Origin: CBDBND01 sp965262665
GTDB lineage: Bacteria > Pseudomonadota > Alphaproteobacteria > Rhodospirillales > Rhodospirillaceae
Direction of reading: 5' to 3'
DNA length: 64,000 bases
Assembly: GCA_965262665.1 (NCBI GenBank)
Contig: CBDHFR010000004.1
Coordinates: 1,302,001 to 1,366,000, forward strand
The notes under the pieces are model-generated. The model had not been told where the DNA came from. It saw only the letters and a list, made by a program, of their open reading frames with translations, and did no database searches. Both the position numbers and the translations under genes were made by a program. Positions 35,949-45,102 of the stretch are shown here, piece by piece. How positions within the stretch are numbered: position 1 is the first letter of the stretch; every line of letters begins with the position of its first letter.

Positions 35949-37260
35949 CAGTATTGCTCGAACGATTACCGGAAACTTCTCAAAGGCCACGGCTTTCTCT
36001 CTTCGATGTCTGGCAAAGGGAATTGCTATGGCAATGCGACTGTAGAAACGTTCTTCAAATCATTGAAAGCAGAATTAATATGGAGGGAACACTATGAAAC
36101 CAGGGAACAGGCACAAAACGCCCTGTTCCATTATATCAATGGATTTTATAATCCGCGTCGTCGCCATTCATATCTGGGCAGCATCAGTCCGGTGAAGTGC
36201 GAAAGTATGGCGGCTTAGGTGAGAAGGTAACTCTCCACTTTTGCGGTGCAGGTCCAGAGTACGACAAGCTTGCTCAGCACTGTGCCACTCGTAACGAGAC
36301 CCACGTCCAATATCTGCCGCGCCTTTCTGAGTTGGAACTGATCGAGCGCGAACGGCGCATGATTGAGCGCCGGATCAAGGCGGCAAAGTTTCCGGCCTTC
36401 AAAAGCCTGGATCGCTTCGACGTCACCGTCATGCCCTCTCTCAACAAACCTCTGGTCATGGAACTGGCCCGTTCTGAGTATATTGACCGGCGCGAGAACA
36501 TCATTGCCCTCGGCCCCAGCGGGACCGGCACAACCCATGTTGCCCTCGGCCTTGGCCGTGCCGCTTGCCGGCAGGGCCTGAAGGTCCGCTTCATCACCGC
36601 CGCCAGCCTGGTGCACGAACTCATCGAGGCCCGCGATGACCAACGTCTGTTGCGGTTGCAAAAGCAACTTACCGGCCAGAACCTGCTGATCATCGACGAG
36701 TTAGGCTTCGTGCCGCTGTCAAAGACCGGTGCCGAACTGCTCTTCGAACTCATCAGCCAATGCTATGAATGTGGTTCCATCATCATGACCTCGAACCTGC
36801 CGTTCGACGAATGGACCGACACCTTTGGTTCCGAACGGCTCACCGGCGCCTTGCTCGACAGGCTGACCCATCATGTCCATAGCCTAGAGATGAATGGCGG
36901 CAGCTTCAGGCTCAAGCACAGCAAAAAGCGCAAGATCCCCAAAAATGAGAACTCACAACCGACCGGCTTGACCCCGTGGACCCACCGGTCCCTTCCACGC
37001 GCCCTGCTGCGTCTGCGTTCGAGGCGCGCTCCGCAGTGCGCGCGGGCCCCTCCCATGGACTACAGGGACAAGCCTACGAGACATCGCAGTGGTGTACTTT
37101 TACGACGGCGAGTGGTGGATATTTATTCCGGCGTTGACAAGCTTTGGGGGATAACGACCAATGGTTTGTCTTCTATCAGCATAGGCGTGGATTTCAGACC
37201 AACGCTCCCTCTGAAATAGGAACACGCTAGCAACTTGTTCACCAATCTGAGAGGCAAAGT

Positions 37261-38106
37261 ATGTCTTTTACACGTATTTCCGTGAAGCCATATGGTGGTG
37301 CCCTCGGCGCTTTGATCGAAGGCGTCGATCTAGGCCTAACCATAGATAATCAAACCTATAGTGAGATTAAACAAGCACTACTGCAGTATCAGGTCATATT
37401 CTTTCACGATCAGAATATTACACCCGACAAACAAATCGAATTTGGCCGTTGTTTCGGCGACCTGGATGTCCACCCCTTTATTCCTTGCCTTGAGGGGTAC
37501 AAGGAAATCATTCCGTTTTCTTCCAGTTCAGGTAAGGAGCCCCGGTTACGTTTGGCAAATCAGTGGCACATCGATTTATCCTTTACCGATAACCCCCCTC
37601 TAGCCGCAATTTTGCATGGGGTCCACGTCCCAGATAGTGGCGGAGACACTATGTGGGTCAATCTTTACGAGGCGTACAATACTTTATCGTGTCCCATTAA
37701 GGTAATGCTCGATGGGTTAAATGCAGTCCATGATGTTTGCAAAACCTATCGGCGAGCCGATATGCTGGAAGAACCCACGCGTAAGATGTATGAGCATTCG
37801 ACTAAGACAATTCCTCCAACGTCGCATCCCATAGTTTCTACACATCCCGAAACAGGAAAGAAACTTCTCTATCTAAGTGAGCTAACAACTACTCACATCG
37901 AGGGTCTTCATGAGAACGAAAGTGATGCGATCCTCCAAATGCTTTTTAAGCACATCAATTGGAAAGAACTTCACTGCCGTTTTTATTGGAAATGTAACTC
38001 CATTGCGATGTGGGATAATCGCTGCACAGCTCACTATGCAGTGAGAAACTACGACGTGCCACGTGAAATGCATCGCGTTACAGTGCTCGGAAAATCTTTC
38101 AATTAA
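37261..38106 (+). CDS. TauD/TfdA-family dioxygenase
   Basis: A 281-residue Fe(II)/2-oxoglutarate dioxygenase. The iron ligands are in NQWHIDLSFTD (H103, D105) and WDNRCTAHYAV (H258); the 2-oxoglutarate arginine is in REMHRVTVLG. The start MSFTRISVKPYGGALGALIE is typical. The family hydroxylates sulfonates, aryloxyacids, carnitine precursors and many natural products; the substrate here is not known. GAGAGG lies eight bases before the ATG. The gene is visibly richer in A+T than its surroundings, and an aldo/keto reductase follows after 19 bases. Confidence 0.9.
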   Translation: MSFTRISVKPYGGALGALIEGVDLGLTIDNQTYSEIKQALLQYQVIFFHDQNITPDKQIEFGRCFGDLDVHPFIPCLEGYKEIIPFSSSSGKEPRLRLANQWHIDLSFTDNPPLAAILHGVHVPDSGGDTMWVNLYEAYNTLSCPIKVMLDGLNAVHDVCKTYRRADMLEEPTRKMYEHSTKTIPPTSHPIVSTHPETGKKLLYLSELTTTHIEGLHENESDAILQMLFKHINWKELHCRFYWKCNSIAMWDNRCTAHYAVRNYDVPREMHRVTVLGKSFN

Positions 38107-38125
38107 TTTTCTATTGGGGTTCGGC

Positions 38126-39067
38126 ATGAAAGCGAAAACATTAGGGGTGTCTGGTTTGCGCGTGTCCGCACTAGGACTCGGTTGCATTAACTTTGGTATG
38201 ATGTGTGATCAGCGTGCTACTGATTCCGTTGTACATAAGGCTTTAGATCTGGGGATTACTTTTTTTGATGTAGCGAACAACTATGGTGGCCCCCATGGTA
38301 GAGCTGAAAATATGTTATCCAAGTCACTTGGCAATAGGCGTTCAGACATTGTTATTGGCACTAAATTTGGCGGTGCCAGCGGGCGTGGAGGGGGATCTCT
38401 CCTCGGCGGTGGATCGCGTAATTTCATTTTGGCTGCCGTAGAGGCCAGCCTATTAGCATTAGCTACCGACTACATTGACCTATACCAATTACATTTCCCT
38501 GATTTTGAAACACCTATAGACGAAACATTGCGCACTCTCGATGATCTCATTCGTCAGGGTAAGGTACGTTATATTGGTTGTTCAAATTATCCAGCTTGGA
38601 TGTTGGTGCAAGCGCAATGGACAGCGAAGGAAATAGGAACAAACGCCTTTATTTCAGTCCAAAACCGCTACAGTCTTGTAAAACGTGAAGTTGAAGCGGA
38701 GGTTGTACCCGCTGCTAATACCCATGGCGTCGGGATATTGCCCTACTTTCCGCTTGAAAGTGGCCTCCTTACTGGCAAGGTAAAACGAGGAGAAGAACCA
38801 CCGAATGGGTCGCGACTGTCGATGTGGAAAGGTGCGTTTATCAAGGACCATAAGTTCGATGTAATTGATAAACTCCAAGATCTCGGAAATGAGACCGGCC
38901 ACAAACTACTTGATTATGCTATCGGTTGGCTGATTGCTCAGCCTCATGTGGGAAGTGTCATAGCGGGGGCTACCAGTCCTGATCAAGTAGTTCAAAACTT
39001 TGCCGCTGCCGAAGCTTCCTTAACTATTGAAGAGCTTAACAAGGTTTCCGAAATAACAAGCATATAG
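38126..39067 (+). CDS. Aldo/keto reductase
   Basis: A 313-residue cytosolic AKR. The catalytic tetrad is readable: aspartate and tyrosine in ITFFDVANNYGGPHGRAE, lysine in VIGTKFGGASG, histidine in DLYQLHFPDFETP. The start is ATG 38126 (MKAKTLGVSGLRVSALGLG). The end VGSVIAGATSPDQVVQNF is complete. It lies 19 bases after the TauD gene, most likely in one transcript; oxidation followed by carbonyl reduction in one small pathway is an inference. The A+T content is high, as in the TauD gene. Confidence 0.92.
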   Translation: MKAKTLGVSGLRVSALGLGCINFGMMCDQRATDSVVHKALDLGITFFDVANNYGGPHGRAENMLSKSLGNRRSDIVIGTKFGGASGRGGGSLLGGGSRNFILAAVEASLLALATDYIDLYQLHFPDFETPIDETLRTLDDLIRQGKVRYIGCSNYPAWMLVQAQWTAKEIGTNAFISVQNRYSLVKREVEAEVVPAANTHGVGILPYFPLESGLLTGKVKRGEEPPNGSRLSMWKGAFIKDHKFDVIDKLQDLGNETGHKLLDYAIGWLIAQPHVGSVIAGATSPDQVVQNFAAAEASLTIEELNKVSEITSI

Positions 39068-39128
39068 ACGGATCTGTTAATTGATCGGCGAGGTCGCAGT
39101 TCGCTCATCAGATATCGTTTCTTGCTAG

Positions 39129-39208
39129 CTGTCCCTTTCGAAAACCTTATCCACACCTGGACGGTTTGCATCATGAAGATCAGCGGATGAGGTTTTTAAT
39201 AGTGACAG
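39129..39208 (-). repeat. Palindromic repeat, copy 2
   Basis: Arms CTGTCCCTTTCGAAAACC and, from the other end, CTGTCACTATTAAAAACC; the core GATCTTCATGATGCAAACC is on the minus strand. It lies between the aldo/keto reductase and the metallo-hydrolase. Confidence 0.75.
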
Positions 39209-39381
39209 GCGTCAACTTGCATCCTAATAGATGCCTCGATTACCGGTTTTACAGGTCCGCTCTAGTTAGTCTGACAATGCCAAACCGGCACCTATGGCGT
39301 AAGCTGGCTGTGTTTTTCTCATTTCTCCAATGCTCAATCGTTAACTGACCGAACGAAATCGAGGGGGTTTCAATAGTCATC

Positions 39382-40368
39382 ATGAAAAGAAATTACGGCA
39401 AAAGCCGGATCTTGACCTGCTTCATCGCAATAGTGGTGGGATTTCTGGCCTGGGTGTCAGCAACTGCATTTGCTCAGAGTATTGACAGTCAATCCGCCTT
39501 TATTACGCTCGGAACGAAGGGAGGCCCGGCTCCCGACCCGAAGCGATCGCAGCCCGCAAACCTTCTTCGTTATGAGGATCAGGCCATTCTCGTCGATGTA
39601 GGCGACGGCGCAGCCGAACAATTGGCCAAGGTGGGCGTGCCCCTCAACCAAATTCGAACCATTTTCCTTAGTCACTTGCATTTCGATCATACGGGCGGCC
39701 TGTTCGGCTTTCTAGGGCTTCGCTTTCAAGTTAGAAGCCCAGGCATCGTGACCATTTATGGCCCTCCAGGAACAAAGCGCCTGATGGAAGGGCTAATTGA
39801 AGCCATGCAACCAGGTGCTGAGGTCGGAGGTGGATGGCCAGGGCAAGTTCGCAGATCCCCTGAAGACAATTTGCGCGTCGTGGAAATCGGAGAAGGCGAT
39901 AAGATAATTATCGGTAGCGCGACCGTAACGTCGACCGTCAACACTCATTATAGTTTCGAACCAGAAAGCGATGAGGCCGCGCGTTTCCAATCACTATCGT
40001 TTCGCTTCGATCTTCCTGACCGGTCCATCGTCTTTACCGGCGACACCGGGGAGAGCGCGAATGTGGAGAAACTGGCCCAAGGGGCCGATTTGCTCGTCAG
40101 CGAAATCGTCGATCCCGATGTGGTCGTCAAAATGAAGCGCGCAAATCCAAACCTCGCCCCCGCTTTGGAAAAGGCTGGCCAGCGCATTATCGATCAGCAC
40201 CTCACCCCCGAACAAGTCGGCCTCCTAGCCAATAACGCCGGTGTCGGACAGTTGGTGATTACGCATAACGCTCTTAGTGACGAAGCGGCACAGGTAGAAG
40301 CTAAGGCAGTGATCGCCTCAATCTATTCTGGCACCGTCATTTTTGCAAATGATCTTGATCAGTTTTAA
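39382..40368 (+). CDS. Secreted MBL-fold metallo-hydrolase
   Basis: A 328-residue protein with a Sec signal (LTCFIAIVVGFLAWVSATAF, cut near AQS) and a metallo-beta-lactamase fold: LSHLHFDHTGGLFGF (about residues 96-110) gives the metal ligands, followed by VTSTVNTHYSF, VFTGDTGES and LVITHNALSDEA. It resembles periplasmic MBL-type hydrolases related to ribonuclease Z/arylsulfatase types. It is separated from the reductase by the palindromic repeat, so it may have its own promoter. Its G+C is closer to the chromosome's than that of the two preceding genes. Confidence 0.88.
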   Translation: MKRNYGKSRILTCFIAIVVGFLAWVSATAFAQSIDSQSAFITLGTKGGPAPDPKRSQPANLLRYEDQAILVDVGDGAAEQLAKVGVPLNQIRTIFLSHLHFDHTGGLFGFLGLRFQVRSPGIVTIYGPPGTKRLMEGLIEAMQPGAEVGGGWPGQVRRSPEDNLRVVEIGEGDKIIIGSATVTSTVNTHYSFEPESDEAARFQSLSFRFDLPDRSIVFTGDTGESANVEKLAQGADLLVSEIVDPDVVVKMKRANPNLAPALEKAGQRIIDQHLTPEQVGLLANNAGVGQLVITHNALSDEAAQVEAKAVIASIYSGTVIFANDLDQF

Positions 40369-40369
40369 C

Positions 40370-40413
40370 CTGTCTCTCCTGAAAACGTCATCCACTAGAA
40401 AAGGGTTTGTCAC
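40370..40413 (+). repeat. Partial copy of the palindromic repeat
   Basis: CTGTCTCTCCTGAAAACGTC then ATCC matches the left arm; the core is missing and a weak right-arm match (AAAAGGGTTTGTCAC) follows. Confidence 0.4.
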
Positions 40414-41411
40414 TCTAATAAACCTATGCGGATGGGCTTTACGGAAGTGACACGCAGGAGGTCAACGCCGGAATAAATATCCACCACTCGCCGTCGTAAA
40501 AGTACACCACTGCGATGTCTCGTAGGCTTGTCCCTGTAGTCCATGGGAGGGGCCCGCGCGCACTGCGGAGCGCGCCTCGAACGCAGACGCAGCAGGGCGC
40601 GTGGAAGGGACCGGTGGGTCCACGGGGTCAAGCCGGTCGGTTGTGAGTTCTCATTTTTGGGGATCTTGCGCTTTTTGCTGTGCTTGAGCCTGAAGCTGCC
40701 GCCATTCATCTCTAGGCTATGGACATGATGGGTCAGCCTGTCGAGCAAGGCGCCGGTGAGCCGTTCGGAACCAAAGGTGTCGGTCCATTCGTCGAACGGC
40801 AGGTTCGAGGTCATGATGATGGAACCACATTCATAGCATTGGCTGATGAGTTCGAAGAGCAGTTCGGCACCGGTCTTTGACAGCGGCACGAAGCCTAACT
40901 CGTCGATGATCAGCAGGTTCTGGCCGGTAAGTTGCTTTTGCAACCGCAACAGACGTTGGTCATCGCGGGCCTCGATGAGTTCGTGCACCAGGCTGGCGGC
41001 GGTGATGAAGCGGACCTTCAGGCCCTGCCGGCAAGCGGCACGGCCAAGGCCGAGGGCAACATGGGTTGTGCCGGTCCCGCTGGGGCCGAGGGCAATGATG
41101 TTCTCGCGCCGGTCAATATACTCAGAACGGGCCAGTTCCATGACCAGAGGTTTGTTGAGAGAGGGCATGACGGTGACGTCGAAGCGATCCAGGCTTTTGA
41201 CGGCCGGAAACTTTGCCGCCTTGATCCGGCGCTCAATCATGCGCCGTTCGCGCTCGATCAGTTCCAACTCAGAAAGGCGCGGCAGATATTGGACGTGGGT
41301 CTCGTTACGAGTGGCACAGTGCTGAGCAAGCTTGTCGTACTCCGCTAGAAAGGTGGGCAGGCGCAGCTTCCTGAGATGATGACCGAGCAGGACGTGAGGG
41401 GTGTCCCTCAT
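40410..41411 (-). CDS. istB: IS21-family IstB ATPase (copy 2)
   Basis: An intact version of the gene broken at 33468: MRDTPHVLLGHHLRKLRL, then PTFLAEYDKLAQHC without interruption, the same Walker A and B motifs, and the same overlong C-terminus that runs out of the IS at about 40456. It differs from copy 1 by only a few residues (FPAVKSL instead of FPAFKSL). IstB assists the IstA transposase in target selection; no complete IstA is in the window. Confidence 0.88.
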   Translation of the reverse strand: MRDTPHVLLGHHLRKLRLPTFLAEYDKLAQHCATRNETHVQYLPRLSELELIERERRMIERRIKAAKFPAVKSLDRFDVTVMPSLNKPLVMELARSEYIDRRENIIALGPSGTGTTHVALGLGRAACRQGLKVRFITAASLVHELIEARDDQRLLRLQKQLTGQNLLIIDELGFVPLSKTGAELLFELISQCYECGSIIMTSNLPFDEWTDTFGSERLTGALLDRLTHHVHSLEMNGGSFRLKHSKKRKIPKNENSQPTGLTPWTHRSLPRALLRLRSRRAPQCARAPPMDYRDKPTRHRSGVLLRRRVVDIYSGVDLLRVTSVKPIRIGLLE

Positions 41412-41862
41412 GGCCCGTTGCTCCCCAACAAGCCCATGTAAGCACTTGGCCGTGTCGAGTGGACCGTAGCCCTGGGTAGGCTACCGGCACCGAGTAATCG
41501 TTGCCCCGGTAGCGCACCATCGATAGTGAGCTCACGCGCGTGCTCTGGATCTCACAGGCCTCAAAGGGATATTTGGGCAATGCGCACAGAACCGCCTTAT
41601 CATCCACAAACCGGTCACCAATGGTTTGCTTGTGGCCGCGCAGCACATCTGACTGGCGCTGCAAGCACTGGTCAGCCAGAGAGGCGTTCAACGCATCGAA
41701 GCTTCCCGACAGTTCACCATCGGCTAGCAGTTCAGCAACGATGTCCTTCAACAAGTCGAAAAGAACCTTGTTATTCCCCGCCGCTCTTGCCAGCGCTGGG
41801 CGCTTACCTTCGGTTTCGCCGATGATGGCCATACCCAGGCTATGGAAAGTTCGAATAGTCAC
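40456..41862 (-). mobile_element. IS21-family element, copy 2, 5' truncated
   Basis: The shared right end, read outward, finishes ...TTATTCCGGCGTTGAC, identical to copy 1 at about 37136. The copy lies in inverted orientation to copy 1, so the 37137-40455 segment is bracketed by two identical IS21 ends. At the other side it ends in a shortened istA next to an IS110 remnant. Confidence 0.8.
41412..41862 (-). pseudogene. istA: IS21-family IstA fragment with internal deletion (copy 2)
   Basis: A middle piece is recognisable: FDALNASLADQCLQRQSDV, PFEACEIQSTRVSSLSMVRY and RGNDYSVPVA. Directly after VPVAY the sequence jumps to the end of the gene (the part also seen at 33400-33471), in another frame, so the region between was deleted. 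Confidence 0.75.
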
Positions 41863-41868
41863 TTCGTG

Positions 41869-42110
41869 TGACGTGAGCTTCTACTGGCCGAGAGCGCCTG
41901 GGCCTACCGTTATCCTGCGCGCGTGGGGAAGAAGAAATACTTCGCAGCCAGGCACTTGCCGGAGGCGGTCCGGGAGACGGCGTGGAAGGCGCAAGCGCGC
42001 CTGACGAGGGCTGATCGCTCGGGGAAAGCGCAGCACGGTCGCAGTCACGGCGGTGGCCCGTGAGCTGGTCGGCTTCATGTGGGTGACCTTCGGCCCCTGC
42101 CGGTCAGGTT
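41869..42110 (+). pseudogene. IS110-family transposase, C-terminal remnant
   Basis: The frame reads LLLAESAWAYRYPARVGKKK, then LPEAVRETAWKAQARLTRA, and after a shift VARELVGFMWVT, which is the usual end of IS116/IS902-type IS110 transposases. Earlier parts including the DEDD domain are absent. Confidence 0.72.
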
Positions 42111-42436
42111 CGGACGCCACCGCTACCGGACCGGCTTCATCGCCCGGCGCTCGGCCGAGGACCTGGCGGCGTTCAGGCGCCTGTGCGAAACCGTGCGGGA
42201 GGTCGCACGCGAGCGATCCGGCTGACGGTCACAGTCCGCCCGTCCGTCCGAACGAAGAATGCGCCGCCGGAGGTGCGAAAGTCGGGATCGAAATGGTGCT
42301 GCACCGGATTCGGTACGACCCCCGAAAGGCGCTTTCAGCTTCAGGTCATGACCCTAACGGTGCACCGTGCCAGCTGCTGCCACAACTGCGTTCGGCTGCT
42401 CCCGCTCCTACGCCAGCGCACGTCGCCGGCCGCTGA
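42111..42436. other. No gene recognised
   Basis: G+C-rich sequence between the IS110 remnant and an IS-end repeat. No frame has a recognisable family or convincing codon pattern; it is probably decayed transposon DNA. Confidence 0.4.
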
Positions 42437-42533
42437 CCTCGGGCGAGCTGTTGAAATAACGGAAGGGATTTTTCATCTCTGGAGGCTAGGAGACCTTAAC
42501 TTCCCAGCTCAAGCCGATTTAGTCTGACAATGC
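42437..42533 (-). repeat. IS6-type end repeat, also at 53793 and 26378
   Basis: From GAGCTGTTGAAATAACGGAA through GGCTAGGAGACCTTAACTTC to AGTCTGACAATGCC, 97 bp closely match 53793-53885. The last 45 bp are also the (inverted) left end of the IS6-type element at 26378. Confidence 0.65.
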
Positions 42534-42666
42534 CCCCTTGAGCGTACCTACATAGAAAGTGAACGAGACGGCGTTCTTCACGGTGCCGCGGAGGGTCTCA
42601 AATTGGTAATCTTTTTGTTTGCCAATCGTTTGCCACCTTGCCAACATCGCCAGGATTTATCATGGA

Positions 42667-42700
42667 AAAGACCTTGAAAACGTCTTAACTATCAAGGTCT
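42667..42700. other. Perfect inverted repeat near tRNA fragment
   Basis: AAGACCTTGA and TCAAGGTCTT pair over 10 bp around a 14-bp loop. There is no T-run of note. It could be a transcript end or part of an attachment region, since it lies seven bases before the tRNA fragment. Confidence 0.4.
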
Positions 42701-42706
42701 TAGCTT

Positions 42707-42753
42707 TGGTTGCGGGGGGAGGATTTGAACCTCCGACCTTCAGGTTATGAGCC
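42707..42753 (-). other. 3' part of initiator tRNA-fMet (probable att site)
   Basis: Read on the minus strand: GGCTCATAACCTGAAGGTC, then the T-arm GGTTCAAATCC, the acceptor strand CCCCCGC, AACCA. These are the anticodon-to-CCA half of initiator tRNA-Met. The 5' half is absent. A bare tRNA 3' half is the usual scar (attL/attR) of an integrative element that targets the tRNA gene. Confidence 0.75.
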
Positions 42754-42889
42754 ACACATAAACATCTAAATTAAAAGTTGTGCCGTCTTACAACCACACC
42801 TCATCCAAGTGAAGACAACGTTGGTTGCGGGCCCCCGCAACCACCGAGACCGACATTTCGGGTGCGGGTGGGTTAGCCGGTTGTTTTTT

Positions 42890-43070
42890 GTGGTCGTTTT
42901 GGGTCCATTCGAGGATGGTGCCGAGATCGCCGTGGAGCGCGGCATTCATTTGTCTCCATTGGTCTCCAGGGGTTAGAACGATGCGGTCTCGATCAAGCCC
43001 CGGATGGCCTCGGCCGCTTCATCGCGCTCTTACGGCCTGCTTAGAGCTTCTGCAAGGCGCACCAACTTGC
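42890..43070 (-). pseudogene. Serine recombinase, C-terminal remnant
   Basis: On the minus strand IYRRKLVRLAEAL, DEAAEAIRGLIETASF and, in a shifted frame, MNAALHGDLGTILEW match the C-terminal end of large serine recombinases of the resolvase/DNA-invertase type. There are stops and a frame change, and the catalytic domain is missing. It lies beside the tRNA-fMet scar and could be the remains of that element's recombinase. Confidence 0.5.
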
Positions 43071-43410
43071 GGCGGTAGATATCTAACCAGAGGTATTGGG
43101 CGTACAGAAGCGAAAGGCTGTCACGCCTTGATGCCTCCCGCTTAAGCTTAAAAAAGTGAGACACGGAGATGCATAGGTACTTTGTCAATTTGCCGATCGA
43201 AATCGGACACCCCCCGTGGTGCCGACCGGATCGCGGGTCCCATTCTAGTTATTACAAGGCCGTCCTGCCTAGTGCGCGATAACTGGACTTATCGCGCATT
43301 TTGCCGGAGACGGCTCACTCATGCGCCGACAATCCAAGCCCCTTGGATGTGGATTGCTTCGTGACTGGAACAATTGGCGGATGTCAGCGAGGAGTTGAGC
43401 GCCCGGCGTA
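43071..43410. other. No gene recognised; repeat-like block
   Basis: The sequence CGGACACCCCCCG ... GCGGGTCCCATTCTAG at about 43200-43250 recurs in similar form at 45407-45455 (GCGGGTCCCATTTTGA). Both copies are followed by a GCGCATTT segment. These are probably ends of one degraded element. Confidence 0.45.
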
Positions 43411-43710
43411 TCACCATCCTTGATGGCCTCCGTTAAGGTAAATGGAAGGGACCGCCCGTTCACCGGTTTCAAACACGCAGCATTGCCACGTGGGCGCCGG
43501 ACGCTCCAGTTCAACGAGCCTTTGCCCCAGACCAATGGTGTCAAGCATGTCCAGTGTCGGTGGATGGAACGTCGACGCGCGGGGTTCCGCATGGGGTTCA
43601 CCCGCCGCCTCGAGCACAACAACCGGGATTCCGGCTTTGACCAGCCTGACCGCGATCACCAGACCCACCGGTCCGGCGCCGACAACAATGATGCGATCAT
43701 CCGTATTCAT
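43411..43710 (-). pseudogene. FAD-dependent monooxygenase, N-terminal fragment
   Basis: The first hundred residues of a flavin hydroxylase of the PheA/TfdB type: MNTDDRIIVVGAGPVGLVIA (FAD-binding GxGxxG), EAAGEPHAEPRASTFHPPTL with the conserved RAST segment, and MLDTIGLGQRLVELERPAPT. The frame ends at 43411, about a quarter of the usual length, with no sign of the rest. It faces away from the cfa gene. Confidence 0.8.
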
Positions 43711-43847
43711 CGGTTGATGTCATACCATGCCCGGCTCTGGCGCCGTCCATTGCCAACCGGTCCATTGTCAACGGACAGACATGTCAGTCGTGATATAAGA
43801 TACTTAATAAGTATCGCCCTCACTCCTGATCCATAAGGACGCCGCTT

Positions 43848-45041
43848 GTGTTGTTTTCCCGCTTTCTAAAGCCTCTGATGAAACGGGGCACTCTGGTGAT
43901 CATCGATCACACCGGACGCCGCCATGAGGTGGGGACCGGCGGTGCCCCGACTGTGACGGTGACTTTTCACGATCCCAGGCTCGGCACAAAACTGTTCATC
44001 AACCCGGCACTCTACGCGGGTGAAGGGTATATGAACGGCACCCTCACCATCGAAGACGGTGACCTGTTCGACATGCTCGATCTGGTCATGTCGAACATCG
44101 GCACTGCCCATGGCCATTGGGCCGCACGCATGATCAAGTCCATCGAGCGCTTCGGCGGGCTGGTGCGCACTTACAATCCCATCAACAGAGCGGCTAAGAA
44201 CGTCGCTCACCACTACGATTTGTCATCCACTCTTTATGAGCGGTTTCTCGACGAGGACATGCAGTACTCTATGGCCTATTACCGCTCGCCCAACGACTCT
44301 TTGGAAATCGCCCAGCGCAACAAGGTCGATCACATTGCCGCCAAACTCCTACTGGAGCCGGGCATGTCTGTCCTTGATATCGGCTGCGGCTGGGGCGGTC
44401 TGGCCTTAGCCCTGCACAAACGTCATGGCGTGTCGGTGACCGGCATCAGTCTGTCGGAAGAACAGCTTAAGATCGCCCGTGAGCGGGCGGACAAAGAGAG
44501 TGCGGGCGATGACGTACGGTTCCTGTTTCAGGACTACCGCGAAGTCGAGGGAACCTTCGACCGCATCGTCTCCGTCGGCATGTTCGAGCATGTGGGCTTG
44601 CCGTTGTACCGCACCTTTTTCAAGAGCGTGCGCGACCATCTGACCGACGACGGCATTGCTTTGCTTCAGACCATCGGCCGGACGGACGGACCGGGCGCCA
44701 CGGATTCCTGGACGCTGAAGTACATTTTCCCAGGCGGATACGCCCCGGCCTTATCGGAGATCGTGCCCCATGTGGAAAAGGCGGGCTTCTACATCACCGA
44801 TGTAGAGACGCTACGCCTGCATTACGCCTACACGTTGAAGGAATGGCGCCGCCGCTTCATGGATCATCGGGAAGAAATGGAAAAGATTTACGATGCGCGG
44901 TTTTGCCGTATGTGGGAGTTCTTTCTCGCCAGCGCGGAGTCCAGCTTCCGCAACGCCTTTCACGTCAATTTTCACATTCAAATGAGCCCGTCGCTGGAGG
45001 CGGCGCCGCTGACGCGTGACTATATGTATGGCGCGGCCTAA
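43848..45041 (+). CDS. cfa: Cyclopropane-fatty-acyl-phospholipid synthase
   Basis: A 397-residue SAM-dependent enzyme that methylenates unsaturated phospholipid acyl chains at the inner membrane. An N-terminal lipid-binding part (about 1-110) precedes the Rossmann domain: AHHYDLSSTLYERFLDEDMQ, the SAM motif SVLDIGCGWGGLALALHK, GISLSEEQLKIARERA, FDRIVSVGMFEHVG and WRRRFMDHREEM. It starts at GTG 43848 with AAGGAC ten bases upstream. It is one of the few uninterrupted genes in this debris-rich stretch. Confidence 0.95.
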   Translation: MLFSRFLKPLMKRGTLVIIDHTGRRHEVGTGGAPTVTVTFHDPRLGTKLFINPALYAGEGYMNGTLTIEDGDLFDMLDLVMSNIGTAHGHWAARMIKSIERFGGLVRTYNPINRAAKNVAHHYDLSSTLYERFLDEDMQYSMAYYRSPNDSLEIAQRNKVDHIAAKLLLEPGMSVLDIGCGWGGLALALHKRHGVSVTGISLSEEQLKIARERADKESAGDDVRFLFQDYREVEGTFDRIVSVGMFEHVGLPLYRTFFKSVRDHLTDDGIALLQTIGRTDGPGATDSWTLKYIFPGGYAPALSEIVPHVEKAGFYITDVETLRLHYAYTLKEWRRRFMDHREEMEKIYDARFCRMWEFFLASAESSFRNAFHVNFHIQMSPSLEAAPLTRDYMYGAA

Positions 45042-45102
45042 GACTGCTGAAAGACCACCATGGCACCGCAACCATCGCCGGGACTCGTATAGATCCCGCC
45101 GC

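Larger units (their letters stand above)
33876..36218 (+). pseudogene. IS3 OrfB, copy C, split by IS30
   Basis: The frame is normal up to IHHSDRGSQ, where the IS30 is inserted at 34467. The remainder, from YCSNDYRKLLKGHGFLS to the end, is at 35951-36218. One residue differs from the other copies in each half (GSVIG and KGHG). Confidence 0.9.
33540..36256 (+). mobile_element. IS3-family element, copy C, itself interrupted by IS30
   Basis: Same ends as copies A and B. It is inserted in istB with a clean 3-bp duplication (GAG at 33537-33539 and 36257-36259). Without the IS30 and its duplication the length is 1232 bp, identical to the other copies. Confidence 0.93.
33468..37219 (+). pseudogene. 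istB: IS21-family IstB ATPase, interrupted by IS3 copy C (copy 1)
   Basis: The 5' piece (33468-33539) encodes MRDTPQVLLGHHLRKLRL and PTFLAE; the rest continues at 36257 as YDKLAQHCATRNETHVQYLP. The AAA+ ATPase motifs follow: Walker A region ALGPSGTGTTHVALGLGRAA and Walker B LLIIDELGFVPLSK, with TSNLPFDEWTDTFGSERL near the end. The IS3 target triplet GAG is duplicated, so removing the IS3 restores the frame exactly. The frame continues past the usual IstB end and out of the IS. Confidence 0.88.

Noticed and set aside
42818..42842. Second tRNA or tRNA half at the GGTTGCGGGCCCCCGCAACC palindrome
   Set aside because: Only the acceptor-like stem is present, with no D-, anticodon or T-arm between the halves.
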